Below are positions 48,499 to 57,935 of a stretch of 64,000 nucleotides of DNA, piece by piece. The notes beneath the pieces are model-generated. The model did not search any database and was not told the DNA's origin. It was given only the letters and a program-made list of their open reading frames with translations. This stretch comes from Rhizobium sp. 32-5/1 (GTDB lineage Bacteria > Pseudomonadota > Alphaproteobacteria > Rhizobiales > Rhizobiaceae). The stretch lies in assembly GCF_029537235.1 (NCBI RefSeq), contig NZ_CP120639.1:558001-622000 (forward strand), given 5' to 3'. Within the stretch, counting starts at the first letter, position 1; each line of letters starts with the position of its first letter. A program made the position numbers and the translations under genes.

Positions 48499-49860
48499 AT
48501 GGTCTCACTACCTTCCTTCATATTCCAAAAGGGGTGGTCATTCTGCAATGATCGAAAGGGTAACATCGCCCTGTCTTTTGCGCTGTTGCTTGTACCCCTG
48601 ATCGGTGCGGTCGGCGCGAGCCTGGATTATGTGCGCGCCTACAATACTCACTCAAAGATGCAGTCGGACTTGGACACGGCCCTCCTTGCCGCCATTAAAA
48701 GTGTCGGCTCGGTCGATGAGGCGGCCTTGCAGAAGCGTGTCGAGCAATGGTTTGCTGTCCAGACGGACATCAGCGCCGCCAACTATCAAGTGACCGACAT
48801 CGGAATCGACGCCACCAACTTCAATATCACCGCGACGGCGCGATCGACCGTCCCCACAACACTGATGAGCGTTCTCGGCGTAAAGACTGTTGACGTCAGC
48901 GTGTCATCGACCGTGCAAGGCCCCGGCCGGGCCTATATGAACGTCTATGTCGTCTTGGATAAATCAGCGTCTATGCTGTTGGCATCGACAGCACAGGGAC
49001 AGAGTGCCATGCTTTCGTCCCCGGCAAGCTGCGCTTTCGCTTGCCATGCTTCGGAAGGGACCATTAAGTACAAAGGCAAGACATACAGCACCGTCTATGA
49101 CCTCTCGGTTGCGATGGGCGTCAAGCTTCGTGCAGACGTCTCTGTCTCTGCAGTTGGCGAGGTCCTCGACCTTGTCCAGGATTCCGATCCCAAGGAGGAA
49201 CGGATTAAGGTAGGCCTTTACACACTGGGCGAAACGACTAAAGAAGTTCTCGCTCCTGCCTTTTCAATATCCTCGGCGCGCAAGCTTTTAACCAAGAACT
49301 CAAGTGGCCTCACAAGCTCGACATCAGAAGCGGGCACGTATTTCGATACCTCGCTTGCCGCACTTGAGAAACTTGTCGGAAGCGGTGGGGATGGCAAGAC
49401 GGCAGCGAGTCCAAAGAAACTTGTGCTGCTGCTGACGGACGGCGTCCAGTCGGAACGAAATTGGGTTCTCCAAAGCAATTCGGGCAATCGTTTTCCAACC
49501 TCTGCAGGCTCATTGCAGACTACCGTGACGCCGCTCAATTCAAAGTGGTGCCAAACCATGAAGGATAAGAGCGTTTCCTTTGGGGTGCTGTATACGGAAT
49601 ATCTGCCGATGACTTGGGATTGGGGCTACAATGCCACCGTCGGCAAAACCATGAACAGTAGCAGCTTCGCATCGGTCTGGAAGGGCACCATTGCCAGCGG
49701 CGCAGGCGCCAAGACCCGACTGGAATACATTCCGATCGCTCTGAAAGAGTGCGCATCGGCCAAGGACCTCTTTCTACACGCGGAATCTGAAGACGAAATC
49801 AAAACTGGCCTCTCACAGCTCTTCAAGCAGTATCTGTCCAAAGTTCGACTGGCGAGCTAA
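48499..49860 (+). CDS. TadG-like pilus assembly protein with von Willebrand A domain
   Basis: N-terminal TadE/G-like membrane anchor ('RKGNIALSFALLLVPLIGAVGASLDYVRAY', ~residues 18-47) followed by a large extracytoplasmic region. The VWA domain has a MIDAS start 'VVLDKSASM' (DxSxS) and 'VLLLTDGVQS'. An inserted 'CAFACH' cysteine cluster (~170-176) is common in this family. It is 453 residues from ATG 48499; a TTG 15 bases earlier is also possible. First of three genes in line; the following TadE gene starts three bases after the stop. tadA/B/C and flp are not in the window. Confidence 0.82.
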   Translation: MVSLPSFIFQKGWSFCNDRKGNIALSFALLLVPLIGAVGASLDYVRAYNTHSKMQSDLDTALLAAIKSVGSVDEAALQKRVEQWFAVQTDISAANYQVTDIGIDATNFNITATARSTVPTTLMSVLGVKTVDVSVSSTVQGPGRAYMNVYVVLDKSASMLLASTAQGQSAMLSSPASCAFACHASEGTIKYKGKTYSTVYDLSVAMGVKLRADVSVSAVGEVLDLVQDSDPKEERIKVGLYTLGETTKEVLAPAFSISSARKLLTKNSSGLTSSTSEAGTYFDTSLAALEKLVGSGGDGKTAASPKKLVLLLTDGVQSERNWVLQSNSGNRFPTSAGSLQTTVTPLNSKWCQTMKDKSVSFGVLYTEYLPMTWDWGYNATVGKTMNSSSFASVWKGTIASGAGAKTRLEYIPIALKECASAKDLFLHAESEDEIKTGLSQLFKQYLSKVRLAS

Positions 49861-49863
49861 GCC

Positions 49864-50382
49864 ATGAAACGCTTTTTGAAACTCATCCTTTATGCCCGCG
49901 ACGGCGCAGCGGCGATCGAATTCAGCTTGATCGCGTTTCCCTTCTTCCTGATCATTTTCGGCATCCTTGATGTTGCGTTGATGTTTTTCGTCGATAGCTC
50001 GCTAGACTCCGCCCTTCATATGGCTGCGCGTGATGTACGCACGGGGCGGGCAACGGTCGAGAAGTGGAATCTCGCCACCTTTAAACAGGAAGTGTGTGGC
50101 GGAATGGCGCTCGCTTTCGACTGCAGCAACAGTCTACTCATTGTCACGAAGGTTATGGACGATTTTTCGTCAGTGAAGTTCACGTCGGCTGTTGGCAACG
50201 GCAAGCTCTCGGTCAAGGAGAATTTCGCCAGTGGTGCTCCGGGCAACTACGTCATGATTCAAGCGTTCCTTCCCTGGCCTAGTTGGCTCTCATCGATGGG
50301 CGTCGATACGGCGCATCTTTCGGATGGCCGCTATGTTCTTTCAGCATCGGCCCTGTTTCGCAATGAACCCTATGAAAACTGA
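49864..50382 (+). CDS. TadE-family pseudopilin
   Basis: A 172-residue protein with the TadE signature at the N-terminus: a basic start, 'DGAAAIEFSLIAFPFFLIIFGILDVAL' (Glu at +5-type position before a hydrophobic helix) and a soluble C-domain with one disulfide candidate (CGG...FDCSN). TadE pseudopilins are processed by prepilin peptidase and help assemble Flp pili. Overlaps the next gene by about 20 bases. Confidence 0.85.
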   Translation: MKRFLKLILYARDGAAAIEFSLIAFPFFLIIFGILDVALMFFVDSSLDSALHMAARDVRTGRATVEKWNLATFKQEVCGGMALAFDCSNSLLIVTKVMDDFSSVKFTSAVGNGKLSVKENFASGAPGNYVMIQAFLPWPSWLSSMGVDTAHLSDGRYVLSASALFRNEPYEN

Positions 50383-50973
50383 TCAGGATTACACTTGGCT
50401 GGTACGGCCCGCCAAGAGGCGATCAGTTTGGTGGCGCCTTATGGGTTGCCTGCGTGATCAACGAGGGCAGTCGGGCATCGAGTTCGCACTCCTCCTGCCT
50501 CTGATGCTATTGCTGATCGCTGCGACGATCGATCTCGGTCAGGCGTTGATGGTGCGTCGTAAAATTGATCAGATGGCCGCAATAACGAGTGACATCATCT
50601 CCCAGGAAGACTTATGGGCATCAGCCGATGTGGCGACAGTGCTTAAAGGGGAGCTTTAACCCTGAGCCCGTTTGATGCGACGGATCTCAAGATCGTCGTG
50701 AGCGTTTTGGATATCGACGCGAGTGGGAATGGAAAGGTCAACTGGTCGAGAGCTTTTCAGACGGAGGCTCTAGCCACCGGAACCGCCTGGCCCCAAACCA
50801 TCCCAGTCGGCGTTGTTGAGAGCGGTGTGCAAATGGTCGTGGCCCGCGTTGACTATAAGGTCAAGTCTACTCTCACCGGCTTGCTGGAGACTTTGACCGG
50901 GATTGAAATCTACAGTTTCACGGGGACTGCTATTTCCCGACCGCGCGTCGGTGACAGTGTGAAAGTAAAATAG
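50363..50973 (+). pseudogene. Second TadE/TadF-like pseudopilin, frameshifted
   Basis: The first frame gives 'DQRGQSGIEFALLLPLMLLLIAATIDLGQALMVRRKID' (TadE-like helix) and 'VATVLKGEL' and stops at 50659. The next frame continues 'LTLSPFDATDLKIVVSVLDIDASGNGKVNWSRA' to 50973, the expected C-domain. One missing G in the gggg run at 50648-50651 joins them; the restored protein has 203 residues. The start overlaps the tadE end (ATG 50363 or 50372). Third gene of the TadG-E-E/F set. Confidence 0.78.
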
Positions 50974-51181
50974 CGAGATAAACTCCACCCCTTCATAGCA
51001 CCCGAACCATCGCCTTCCACAAAGCCGCACAATCAAAATATGAGCGCTTTCATGTTGCAGGACGTCAGTGCGTTCCCTTGAGAAATTGTGCCACTGCACC
51101 GACCGCCCTAACCAAGACCGACCGATCGCCAGGACGAGATGAAGCGTGGCAATGGGCCTCCAAGCCACAGGGAAATAGTGG

Positions 51182-52613
51182 TTACTCAATGTCTGGGATC
51201 AAATATCCAGACGCCCTGATCTCCGTGAGACCCATTCCAACAAGATCGAGCCAATCCTTTCGTTCCAGCAGCGGGGGTGGAAACAGTCCAGCAATGGAGA
51301 AGATGGGGTTGAGATTTCCCCCTTCGGCCACCTTGGCGGCCGCGGCTAGAAGCTCGTCGCGCCGTGGATCCTCAAGGTCCATTGCCTGAAGAAGATAGGC
51401 GATCCAAGCTGCCGTTGCGTAGGCGAAGATCTCGCCACTGCGTCCAGCGGCAAGATCATCCACGGCGGCCAAGAACGTGCGCTGCGGTAGTTTCTGGCTT
51501 CCGTCCATAGCGATCTGGCGTGTCTCGTGCGCAATCGTCGGATTGGCAAAACGCGTGAGCAACTGTTCGCCGTATGATTGAAGATCAACACCCGGCACCG
51601 GGTCCAGTGTTTGCGCTGCGGCCAGCATGTAACGTTCGACGAGGCTGCGGTGGGAGGGCACCGCCATGACGTCGCGGACATGTTGGAAACCGTTAATCTG
51701 GCCGATATAGGCAATCATCGAATGAGCACCGTTGAGCATCCGCAGCTTCATTTTCTCATAAGGCTGGACAGTTTGAACGATCAGCGCCCCTCCGAGTTCC
51801 CAGGCTGGTCGGCCCGAGGGGAAATCGTCTTCAACGACCCATTGCATGAAGGGCTCGGTATCAAGGGCCAACATATCCTCCGCGTTGAGAAGGTGCGCAG
51901 CCCGCTGACGCGTACCGGTGGTCGCCGCGGGAACGATTCTATCGACCATCGTTGACGGGAAAGCCGCGCGGTCCGATATCCAGCCAGCCAGCGCTTCGTC
52001 CCGAATTGAGGCCATTTCGGTCACCAGCCGGCGCACAACCCGGCCATTGGTCGGCAGGTTGTCACAACACAGCACGGTGAAGGGCGGAATGCCGGCCCTA
52101 TGCCGCCGCGCCAGGCCTTCGACGATAACGCCGATCACCCCCGTGGGTGCCCGGGGTAGCCAGGTCTGCAGCCACGGCAGGATGGGCGCGATCGAGGCCG
52201 CCGGTGAGAGGGTCTATGCCATAGGCCTTTTCCGTCACGGTGATCGAAACGATACGGATCGCCGGATCGGCAAGAAGTGCAAGCAAATCCTCCCGCTCCT
52301 CGCTAGCAGACAAGCCGCCAATAACGGAGCCGACGACACGGATTTCCTGCGCATCGCCTCCTCGGCTCGTCACCGAGAAAAGATGATCCTGCGCCTTGAG
52401 ATCGCGGATCATGTCGCTCGATCTCAAACTGACGCCGACGATACCCCAATCTCCGAAATCCGCCTCCAGTGCAACATCGGTATAGACAGCCTGATGCGCC
52501 CGGTGGAATGCGCCGAAGCCGAGATGGACGATGCCTGGCTTCAACGATGCGCGGTCGAATTTCGGTCCCACCACGTTCGGTGGAAATGATGTAGAGGCAG
52601 ACAGACGTTCCAT
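51182..52613 (-). pseudogene. uxuB: Mannitol dehydrogenase family / fructuronate reductase (UxuB-like), frameshifted
   Basis: NAD-dependent D-mannonate (fructuronate) oxidoreductase of the long-chain mannitol dehydrogenase family. The N-terminal Rossmann part is 'GIVHLGFGAFHRAHQAVYTD' and 'VSITVTEKAYG'; the catalytic part includes 'PFTVLCCDNLPTNG' and 'KMKLRMLNGAHSMIAYIG' with the conserved Lys/Asn/His set. The two lie in different frames around 52145-52160. Here one extra base (gggg at 52153-52156, plus strand) fits best, giving 'ATRAPTGVIGVIVEGL' and 476 residues. Last gene of the operon, two bases after uxuA. Confidence 0.83.
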
Positions 52614-52615
52614 GG

Positions 52616-53812
52616 TCAGGACAATCCATAGACGGAATGAGACAGAGCCCGCTCGATGCCACGCAACTCGGCAAGCCCCTTCAAGCGACCGATAGCCGGA
52701 TAGCCGGGTTGTGCGCCTCGCGTGAGGTCGTCGAGAATTTCCTGCCCGTGGTCCGGCCGCATAGGGATATGGTGATCGATGCGTCCTGCGTCCCGGCGGC
52801 GCTTTTCTTCCTTCAGCAATTCAGCAATCACGGCGACCATGTCCGTGCCGCCTTCCAGATGCTCGTCCTCGTAGAAAGAGCATGGGGTGCAATCCTCTTC
52901 GCGACGGACGTTTCTCAAGTGTACGAAATGGATGCGGGGTGCGAGCTGCCGCACCATGGCCGGCAGGTCGTTGGCTGCCAGCGCACCGAGCGACCCGGTG
53001 CAGAAGGTGACGCCGTTCGCCCGGCTGTCCACTTGGTCCAGCATGAAGGCATAGTCTTGCGCGTTTGACAGGACGCGCGGCAGTCCGAGCAGGGCCCATG
53101 GCGGATCGTCCGGATGGGCGCAGATATTGATGCCCACCTGTTCTGCCACTGGCGTGACCTCGGTGAGAAAATCGACGAGGTTGCGTTGTAGCCTTGTCCG
53201 ATCGATCCCGTCATAGGTTCGAAGGTGTTCACGCAGTTGGGGCAGGCTATAACCGTCGGCGGAGCCCGGAAGACCGGCACCGACATTGCGGGAGAGTGAC
53301 AGCTTGCGCTCGTCGCTCATCTCCTCGAAACGACGCTTCGCCTGTTCCAGGGTTTCGTCGTCATAGTCTTCCGCGGCGCCGGGTCGCTCCAGCAGGTGAA
53401 CATCGAAAGCGACAAAGTCGATGCGGTCGAAGCGCATGGCCTTTGCCCCATGCCGCGTCGTCCAGCGCAGATCGGTGCGGGTCCAGTCGAGGACGGGCAT
53501 GAAGTTGTAGCAGACCGTCCTGATGCCCGCGAGGGATACCCGACGCAGCGTTTCCTGCCAGTTGGCAATATGATTGCGCCAGTCACCGGTCTGGGTCTTG
53601 ATGCTCTCCGAGACTGGAATGCTTTCCACGACATCCCATAACAGGCCGCCGGCGCGCACCTCGGCCTGCCGCTTGGCGATCTCTCCAACAGGCCAGACCT
53701 CGCCGGTCGGGATATGGTGCAAAGCGCTGACGATCCCGAGTGCGCCCGCCTGGGCTGCATCCTGCACACTCACCCGATCGACCGGACCAAACCAACGCCA
53801 CGTGTGTCGCAT
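52616..53812 (-). CDS. uxuA: D-mannonate dehydratase
   Basis: Removes water from D-mannonate to give 2-keto-3-deoxygluconate in hexuronate catabolism. The 398-residue TIM-barrel protein begins 'MRHTWRWFGPVDRVSV' and shows 'CYNFMPVLDWTRTDLRW', 'INICAHPDDPPW' (metal His/Asp), 'GVTFCTGSLGA', 'IHFVHLRNV' and 'HIPMRPDHGQEI', all UxuA marks. Nine bases after the dehydrogenase gene and two before uxuB on the same strand. Confidence 0.95.
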   Translation of the reverse strand: MRHTWRWFGPVDRVSVQDAAQAGALGIVSALHHIPTGEVWPVGEIAKRQAEVRAGGLLWDVVESIPVSESIKTQTGDWRNHIANWQETLRRVSLAGIRTVCYNFMPVLDWTRTDLRWTTRHGAKAMRFDRIDFVAFDVHLLERPGAAEDYDDETLEQAKRRFEEMSDERKLSLSRNVGAGLPGSADGYSLPQLREHLRTYDGIDRTRLQRNLVDFLTEVTPVAEQVGINICAHPDDPPWALLGLPRVLSNAQDYAFMLDQVDSRANGVTFCTGSLGALAANDLPAMVRQLAPRIHFVHLRNVRREEDCTPCSFYEDEHLEGGTDMVAVIAELLKEEKRRRDAGRIDHHIPMRPDHGQEILDDLTRGAQPGYPAIGRLKGLAELRGIERALSHSVYGLS

Positions 53813-53821
53813 GTAAACTCC

Positions 53822-54883
53822 TTAAGGAAGAAAGGTCAGCTGCACCTTGCAGGCAGCAGAGCGGTCACCGGCCTGCTCGAAGGCTTGAACCGCCTCGTCA
53901 ATTCGAAAACGGTGGGAAATGATCGCCCGCACATCGATCCGGCGGTCGGCGATCAGGTCGAGCGCCAGCGCGAATTCAATATCGAACCGCTGCGACCCGA
54001 TCAGTTTCAGTTCCTTGCTGACAAGCGCGTTCAGGGGAAGCGTGACGTCGCCGGTCACGCCGACCTGGACGATCAGCCCACGTGGCCGGACGGCGGCAAT
54101 CGCGCTGCGAAGCGCCGGTTCGGCTGCAGAGCACTCAAACACGACGTCGAACTGCCCCTTGTCCTTTTCGAAAACAGTTAGCCTTTCAGGAGCACGGCGA
54201 ACATTGATCGTTTCGGTCGCGCCCATGGCCGAGGCACGCTGAAGGGCTGCATCGGCCAAATCGGTGACGACGACGGAGGCGGCTCCCGCATGGCGCGCAG
54301 CCGCGACGACGAGGGCGCCGATCGGACCCGCACCGGTGACGAGCACGGACTTGCCGTCGAGATCTCCGGCTTGTGAGACCGCATGAAGGCAGACTGCCAA
54401 AGGTTCGGCGCAGGCGGCTTCACCAGCCGTGACCAAGCTTCCAGCGGGAAAGCACTGCACTGCCGGGACAACCAGCCAGTCGCGGAACATGCCCTGCTCG
54501 TGGGGCAAGCGCATGGCGCTGCCCATGAAGCGCATATTCTGGCAATGGATCGGCAGGTCCTCCCGGCAGAACCGGCAGGTACCGCATGGCTGGCTGGGAT
54601 TGACAGCAACCAGATCGCCGGTCGCAAGCCCGGACACGCCAGCGCCAAGGGCGGTGATGTAGCCGGAGCCTTCGTGGCCGGGAATGATGGGCTCACGGAC
54701 GCGAACAGGCCCGAATCCACCATGCTGGTAGTAGTGGAGATCCGAACCGCAGATGCCGGCCGCCGCCATTTTCAGCAGAACCTCATCCTTGCCGGGCTCC
54801 GCAACCGCCTCCATCTCCAGCTGGAGATCGGCCCGTCCATAAAGTCGCGCCAGCCGGGTCTGTTGAGGGTTGTTCGCACTCAC
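53822..54883 (-). CDS. Zinc-dependent L-idonate 5-dehydrogenase-like enzyme
   Basis: Medium-chain zinc alcohol dehydrogenase, 353 residues. Catalytic zinc ligands are in 'GICGSDLHYY' and 'PGHEGSGYI'; the structural zinc cysteines are in 'PCGTCRFCREDLPIHC'; the NAD site is 'VLVTGAGPIGALVV'. The stretch 'CQNMRFMGSAMRLPHEQG' is characteristic of L-idonate 5-dehydrogenase (IdnD). The GTG at 54883 overlaps the dctM stop by four bases (GTGA) and is preferred over an in-frame ATG 90 bases upstream inside dctM. The exact sugar acid oxidised here is not certain. Confidence 0.82.
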   Translation of the reverse strand: MSANNPQQTRLARLYGRADLQLEMEAVAEPGKDEVLLKMAAAGICGSDLHYYQHGGFGPVRVREPIIPGHEGSGYITALGAGVSGLATGDLVAVNPSQPCGTCRFCREDLPIHCQNMRFMGSAMRLPHEQGMFRDWLVVPAVQCFPAGSLVTAGEAACAEPLAVCLHAVSQAGDLDGKSVLVTGAGPIGALVVAAARHAGAASVVVTDLADAALQRASAMGATETINVRRAPERLTVFEKDKGQFDVVFECSAAEPALRSAIAAVRPRGLIVQVGVTGDVTLPLNALVSKELKLIGSQRFDIEFALALDLIADRRIDVRAIISHRFRIDEAVQAFEQAGDRSAACKVQLTFLP

Positions 54884-56286
54884 CGGATCAACCCCACTTC
54901 GGTCGGCAGCCAGAGCGTGATCGCCGGAACAAAGGTGATGAGGATTAGCGCGATAAACAGCGGCACAAGCCATGGCAGGATCGCCATGGTGGTGCGTTCA
55001 ACGGAGAGCTTCGCCACACGTGACAGGACGAAAAGGACCATGCCGAGTGGTGGGTGCAGTAGTCCGATCATCAGATTGAGGGTCATGATCAGGCCGAAAT
55101 GCACCGGATCAATGTCGAACTGGAGCACCAGAGGAAGAAGGATCGGAACGAGAATGGTGATCGCTGCAATCGTATCGAGGAAGCATCCGACGAACAGCAT
55201 CAGCAGATTAACCAGGATCAGGAACACCCATTTGTTGTCGGTGATCGTCAGGATCGCGCCGGACAGCATCTGGGCCGCCTGGCTGACGGTCAAAAGCCAG
55301 GCGAAGACAGATGCCGCCGTCACAATAAACAGAACAGCGGCCGTGGTCTCAATCGTGTCAAAGGTCGCCCGTGCAAGGGACGAAAGCGTCATCGTCCGAT
55401 ACCGCACGAGGCCAAGGAACAGCGACCATAAGACGGCCGCGACCGCAGCCTCGGTCGGTGTGAACCAGCCCATCGTCATGCCGCCGATCAGGATGACCGG
55501 CGTCATCAGCGCCATGACGGCGGAAAAGTCGAAATACCAATCGACGGCGATCAGGACGACAAGGGCGATACCGACGGAGATATTCAGGGAAAGGCCGGCG
55601 AACATCATAAGATAAATGGCCAGTGGCACCGCAAGAACGATCAGGATTTCGACGGAGGCCGCCATAAGACGCCTGATTTCAAACGGCGTATCCGAACCCC
55701 AGCCGTGACGATAGGCGAAGATTGCGACCGTCAGCATCATCAATACGGTCATGACGACGCCTGGAACGATGCCGGCCATGAACAGGGCGCCGATCGAGAC
55801 ATTGGCCATCATGCCGTAGATGACGAAGGGCAGGGACGGAGGAAAGATCGGGCCAAGCGTGGCCGACGCGGCCGTCACGCCGACCGCCACTTCCACAGGA
55901 TAGCCATGTTCCTTCATCGCCTTGATCTCGATCGTGCCGATACCGGCGGCGTCGGCGAGCGCGGTGCCGGACATGCCGGAAAAGATCACCGATCCGATGA
56001 TGTTGACCTGGGCAAGGCCGCCCTTCATCCAGCCGACGAGGGCAACAGCGAAGGAATAGATGCGGCCGGTAACGCCGGCCGAGTTCATCAGGTTTCCCGC
56101 GAGGATGAAAAAGGGAACGGCCAGCAACGGGAAACTCTCGACGCCGGCGATCATCCGCTGCGCGGCGATGATGTCCGGAGCGACATTATAGAAGACGAGA
56201 TAGAGAACCGAGGCAACAGCCATGGCGATGGCGACGGGAACGCCGATCAGCATCAGGACAAGAAAACCGCCAACGAGCAGGAGCAT
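54880..56286 (-). CDS. dctM: TRAP transporter large permease (DctM)
   Basis: Twelve-helix channel subunit of a tripartite ATP-independent transporter, driven by an ion gradient. It is 468 residues, with 'PLLAVPFFILAGNLMNSAG', 'GSVIFSGMSGTALADAAGIG' and 'GLLHPPLGMVLFV' as family landmarks. Follows dctQ by three bases and overlaps the dehydrogenase start. The operon context points to a hexuronate or sugar-acid substrate. Confidence 0.93.
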   Translation of the reverse strand: MLLLVGGFLVLMLIGVPVAIAMAVASVLYLVFYNVAPDIIAAQRMIAGVESFPLLAVPFFILAGNLMNSAGVTGRIYSFAVALVGWMKGGLAQVNIIGSVIFSGMSGTALADAAGIGTIEIKAMKEHGYPVEVAVGVTAASATLGPIFPPSLPFVIYGMMANVSIGALFMAGIVPGVVMTVLMMLTVAIFAYRHGWGSDTPFEIRRLMAASVEILIVLAVPLAIYLMMFAGLSLNISVGIALVVLIAVDWYFDFSAVMALMTPVILIGGMTMGWFTPTEAAVAAVLWSLFLGLVRYRTMTLSSLARATFDTIETTAAVLFIVTAASVFAWLLTVSQAAQMLSGAILTITDNKWVFLILVNLLMLFVGCFLDTIAAITILVPILLPLVLQFDIDPVHFGLIMTLNLMIGLLHPPLGMVLFVLSRVAKLSVERTTMAILPWLVPLFIALILITFVPAITLWLPTEVGLIR

Positions 56287-56289
56287 GGA

Positions 56290-56877
56290 TCAATCCTCGA
56301 CCTTCTGGAATTCCTCGGGCCGTTCCAGAACCGAATAGCCGCGGCGCTGATTGGCGATGAAGACCTGGATGGAGCGGCCGAGCATCAGCACGAAGCCCGC
56401 CAGCACGCTGTAGAAAACGATGTTGCGCGGTAGATCGACGGTCACCATGCGCTCGTCGGCAACGATCGCCACGTAGCGCCACATCAGCCAGCAGGCATAG
56501 ACGAAGAAACCGATGCGGACGATATCGACGCAAATGGCCAGCACACGGGCAACACGCATGGGCAGATAATGGTAGAGTACGTCGACCTGGATATGCCGTG
56601 ACAGCCGCACGCACATCACAGAGCCGAGGAAGACCACGCCGATCAGGCAATTGGTGGCGATTTCCTCGGTCCAGGCGTAGGAATTGTTGAGCACGTAACG
56701 TGTGAAGAACTGCAGAAACACGCATCCCGTCATGATCCAGAAGATCGCGAGCGTGACCCAGTCCTCGACGGCATAATTGGAAATGTCGGCGGTCGGCGCC
56801 GCGTCTTCGAAGGAGTGGGCAAGCTCCTCCGGCGTCACCGGGGTGTGGACTTCGTGTGGCATGGGATGATCCGGCAC
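56290..56877 (-). CDS. dctQ: TRAP transporter small permease (DctQ)
   Basis: Four-helix small membrane subunit, 195 residues, longer than average because of a ~38-residue soluble N-terminal tail. Core: 'FFTRYVLNNSYAWTEEIATNCLIGVVFLGS' with the conserved W-x-E-E motif and 'HIQVDVLYHYLP'. Sits between dctP and dctM. Confidence 0.9.
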   Translation of the reverse strand: MPDHPMPHEVHTPVTPEELAHSFEDAAPTADISNYAVEDWVTLAIFWIMTGCVFLQFFTRYVLNNSYAWTEEIATNCLIGVVFLGSVMCVRLSRHIQVDVLYHYLPMRVARVLAICVDIVRIGFFVYACWLMWRYVAIVADERMVTVDLPRNIVFYSVLAGFVLMLGRSIQVFIANQRRGYSVLERPEEFQKVED

Positions 56878-56923
56878 AGGAGAAAGGAATGCCGGCCGCC
56901 GTTTCAGGCGGCCGGCACGACGG

Positions 56924-57898
56924 TCACTTGAGGGCGCGGATGGCCTCCCAATCCTGCTTGTCGTAGCCGAATTCCTCGAAGGTTACCTTTTCGACAACGT
57001 TCTTTTCGAAGTCGGCCTTGTCGACCTCGGTGACGGTCAGGCCTTTGTCCTTGAAGCTGGCCACCAGCGCTTTTTCGCGCTCCTCGATCGTCTTGGTGGT
57101 GCGCTCCGCCGCCTGCTGCATGACCTCGGTGAAGATCGCCTTGTCCGCGTCCGACAGGCTCGACCACAGGGTCTTCGAGATCAATGTATTCAGATGATCG
57201 ACGATATGACCGGTGAGGATGATATGCTTCTGAACCTCGTAGAACTTCTTCGCCTCGATGGTGGTCAGCGGATTTTCCTGCGCCTCGACGGTGCCGTTCT
57301 GAAGCGCGAGATAAACCTCGGCAAAGGCGATCGGTGTCGTGTTGGCTCCGCAGGCCCGCGGCATGGCAAGATAGGCCGGCACATCGGGAACGCGGATCTT
57401 CAGTCCCTGCATGTCAGCGCATTTTTCGACCGGCTTGTTGGATGTCGTGTGGCGCGTGCCGTAGTAGCTGACGGCAGTAATGTGATTGCCCGACGCTTCC
57501 TCGTAGCCTGCAGCCAGCTTCTTGAAGATATCACTCTTCGTATAGGCGATGAGATGGCTCGGATCGCGGAAGATGTAGGGGAAGTACGTGACTCCGACCG
57601 GCTTATGTTCCCGCGCCGCGAAGCTGGAGCCTGAAATGATAATATCGACGGTTCCGAGCTTCAGGCCCTGATTGAGATCGGCCTCCTTGCCAAGCTGCGA
57701 CGCCGGAAAGACATCGATCTTGTACCGCCCTTCCGTCCGTTTGCCGATCTCTTCCGCCGCCCAGACGGATTCTGTGTGGAACGGCTCCGAGGTCTCATAG
57801 ACATGGGCCCATTTCAGGACCGTTTCGGCATGTGCGGCAATGGCCGAGGCGAGAACCACGGCCGTTGCGCCGAGTAACATTTTCAGTGTGGACTTCAT
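56924..57898 (-). CDS. dctP: TRAP transporter solute-binding protein (DctP)
   Basis: Periplasmic substrate receptor, 324 residues, with a signal peptide ending near 'IAAHAET'. Features: 'VFPASQLGKEADLNQGLKLGTVDIII', 'GLKIRVPDVPAYLAMPRACGANTTPIAFAEVYLALQNGTVEAQENPL' (the arginine and asparagine that clamp the carboxylate), as in sugar-acid-binding DctP proteins. A GGAG lies upstream of the ATG. First transporter gene after the regulator. Confidence 0.93.
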   Translation of the reverse strand: MKSTLKMLLGATAVVLASAIAAHAETVLKWAHVYETSEPFHTESVWAAEEIGKRTEGRYKIDVFPASQLGKEADLNQGLKLGTVDIIISGSSFAAREHKPVGVTYFPYIFRDPSHLIAYTKSDIFKKLAAGYEEASGNHITAVSYYGTRHTTSNKPVEKCADMQGLKIRVPDVPAYLAMPRACGANTTPIAFAEVYLALQNGTVEAQENPLTTIEAKKFYEVQKHIILTGHIVDHLNTLISKTLWSSLSDADKAIFTEVMQQAAERTTKTIEEREKALVASFKDKGLTVTEVDKADFEKNVVEKVTFEEFGYDKQDWEAIRALK

Positions 57899-57935
57899 CT
57901 CTTATCTCCTCCCAAATTGAACTTTGTTGGTCGTC

